Positions 63,336 through 64,000 of a stretch of DNA of 64,000 nt are shown in pieces. This stretch comes from Jannaschia sp. W003 (lineage in GTDB: Bacteria > Pseudomonadota > Alphaproteobacteria > Rhodobacterales > Rhodobacteraceae). Made by a program: the position numbers and the translations under genes. Where the stretch lies: the NCBI RefSeq assembly GCF_025144335.1, contig NZ_CP083539.1:311501-375500 (forward strand). The letters run 5' to 3'. Under the pieces are notes generated by a model, which made no database searches, was not told where the DNA came from, and worked only from the letters and a program-made list of their open reading frames with translations. Each line of letters begins with the position of its first letter. Position 1 is the stretch's first letter.

Positions 63336-63748
63336 GGGGCACGGCGCATGGTACGGTGCGGAATCCCGGCGTCCATGTAGGGCGCGCCCTCGGCGCGGAA
63401 GCCCTGGGCCTCGTAAAACGCCACGGCGCTCTCCTGCGCCGAAAGTACGACGGCGCGGAGCCCCCCGGCCTGCGCCTCGGCCACGGCCGCATCCATCAGC
63501 GCCCGCCCGTGGCCGCGCCCGCGTGCGTCCGCCAGCGTTGCGACGCGGCCCACGTGCATCTCGCCGTCCGTCACCTTCGAGCGCAGCGTCGCCACCGCGC
63601 GCCCGTCCGCCTCGCGCAGGAGCCAGTGCGCGCAGCCGCCGTCGGTGCCGTCCAGCTCGTCGGCCTCGGGCACGCCCTGCTCCTCCACGAAGACGCGCCA
63701 GCGGATCGCCAGCGCCTCGGGCGGGGGGGCATCGAAGCGCTCGATCAC
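63332..63748 (-). CDS. GNAT-family N-acetyltransferase
   Basis: A 138-residue acetyltransferase. 'LAIRWRVFVEEQGVPEADELD' is a known GNAT N-terminal block in the YjcF/ElaA-like group. The acetyl-CoA loop is 'VATLADARGRGHGRALMDAAV', and 'LSAQESAVAFYEAQGFRAEG' is the typical end. The GTG start at 63748 overlaps the stop of the upstream glutathione S-transferase gene by 4 bp. The substrate is unknown. Confidence 0.9.
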   Translation of the reverse strand: MIERFDAPPPEALAIRWRVFVEEQGVPEADELDGTDGGCAHWLLREADGRAVATLRSKVTDGEMHVGRVATLADARGRGHGRALMDAAVAEAQAGGLRAVVLSAQESAVAFYEAQGFRAEGAPYMDAGIPHRTMRRAP

Positions 63749-64000
63749 GGGGCGGTGGCCGCCATCGCCTCGCGCGCCGCGAACCGCTTCTCCCACGCCG
63801 CGAGCGCGTCCCGCCCCTCGCGCCAGTTCCGGTCGCCGTGGCGCAGGTCGAGGTAGCCCAGCGCGCAGCCCACCGCGACCTGCCCCATGTGGAGCGGCCC
63901 CTCCAGCAGCGGCATGGAGCGCGATTCCATGGCATCGAGCGAGCGCGCGATCTTCGTCCATTGGGCCTCGAACCACTCGGGCCACCAGAGGTCTTCGGGG
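63745..64000 (-). CDS. glutathione S-transferase family protein, C-terminal fragment
   Basis: The last 84 codons of a gene that enters from the right edge. The text 'WWPEWFEAQWTKIARSLDAM' followed by 'GQVAVGCALGYLDLRHGDRN' and 'LAAWEKRFAAREAMAATAP' is the helical C-terminal domain of GST-like proteins. The 'A-x-x-Y-L-D-L-R' and 'W-x-x-R' patterns are typical of the DUF-like GST group that includes YibF. The stop overlaps the GNAT start. The N-terminal thioredoxin-like half is outside the window. Confidence 0.8.
   Translation of the reverse strand, partial: PEDLWWPEWFEAQWTKIARSLDAMESRSMPLLEGPLHMGQVAVGCALGYLDLRHGDRNWREGRDALAAWEKRFAAREAMAATAP

Overview
The window is very GC-rich, gene-dense chromosomal DNA, almost certainly from an alphaproteobacterium of the Rhodobacteraceae (Rhodobacter/Roseobacter group). 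The evidence is the fbcFBC-type petA-petB-petC operon whose Rieske N-terminus resembles Rhodobacter, a DciA-like gene divergent from mutY, an MbfA-type ferritin-VIT1 iron exporter, a DUF2793 protein, ubiG, a TPP riboswitch in front of thiBPQ, and short hairpin repeats in the gaps. I saw no rRNA, tRNA, CRISPR array, insertion sequence or prophage. Many neighbouring genes overlap by 4 bp (ATGA or GTGA), so translational coupling is common.

Layout. 1-6 kb: a DciA-like fragment, mutY overlapping an AlkB-type hydroxylase, a DedA membrane protein, and the Kdo branch of LPS synthesis (kdsD-kdsB-kdsA). 6-16.4 kb: surface polysaccharide genes, namely a glycosyltransferase, UDP-glucose dehydrogenase, a FlaA1/CapD-type sugar dehydratase, a divergent Wza-like export lipoprotein, a DUF2793 protein, and the overlapping dTDP-rhamnose operon rfbCBDA. 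16.4-24.5 kb: proline iminopeptidase, ubiG, a TetR repressor divergent from mbfA with a palindrome between them, an AEC transporter coupled to S-formylglutathione hydrolase and a HAD hydrolase, an ornithine-cyclodeaminase-family enzyme and a class IV aminotransferase. 24.5-30.2 kb: a PAS histidine kinase-receiver protein coupled to an RsbQ-like hydrolase, then oxyR divergent from katG.

The most striking part is 30.4-45.8 kb, a seven-gene run: glgE, treS-pep2 fusion, glgB, glgX, treZ, malQ, treY. Five of the six junctions are ATGA overlaps. It encodes both directions of an alpha-glucan/trehalose cycle. TreS, maltokinase, GlgE and GlgB turn trehalose into branched glucan. GlgX, MalQ, TreY and TreZ turn glucan back into trehalose. 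The classical glgC, glgA and glgP genes are not present. A 12-codon leader ORF with a strong ribosome binding site ends on the glgE start codon, a LacI-type operator candidate lies upstream, and GlgB carries a histone-H1-like Lys/Ala/Pro-rich N-terminal extension.

45.8-54.4 kb: topoisomerase IB, adenine deaminase coupled to AMP nucleosidase, an HU protein, a DMT transporter, a DHH phosphoesterase and a UV-damage endonuclease. This segment is bracketed by a dispersed 101-bp palindromic element (four full copies, three in tandem, plus one diverged copy that supplies the end of a coding sequence). 54.4-64 kb: aroC, a glyoxalase-fold protein, the riboswitch-controlled thiBPQ thiamine transporter, petABC of the cytochrome bc1 complex, a second DMT transporter, a GNAT protein and a glutathione S-transferase fragment at the edge.

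Functions are inferred from motifs read by eye. No database search was run.
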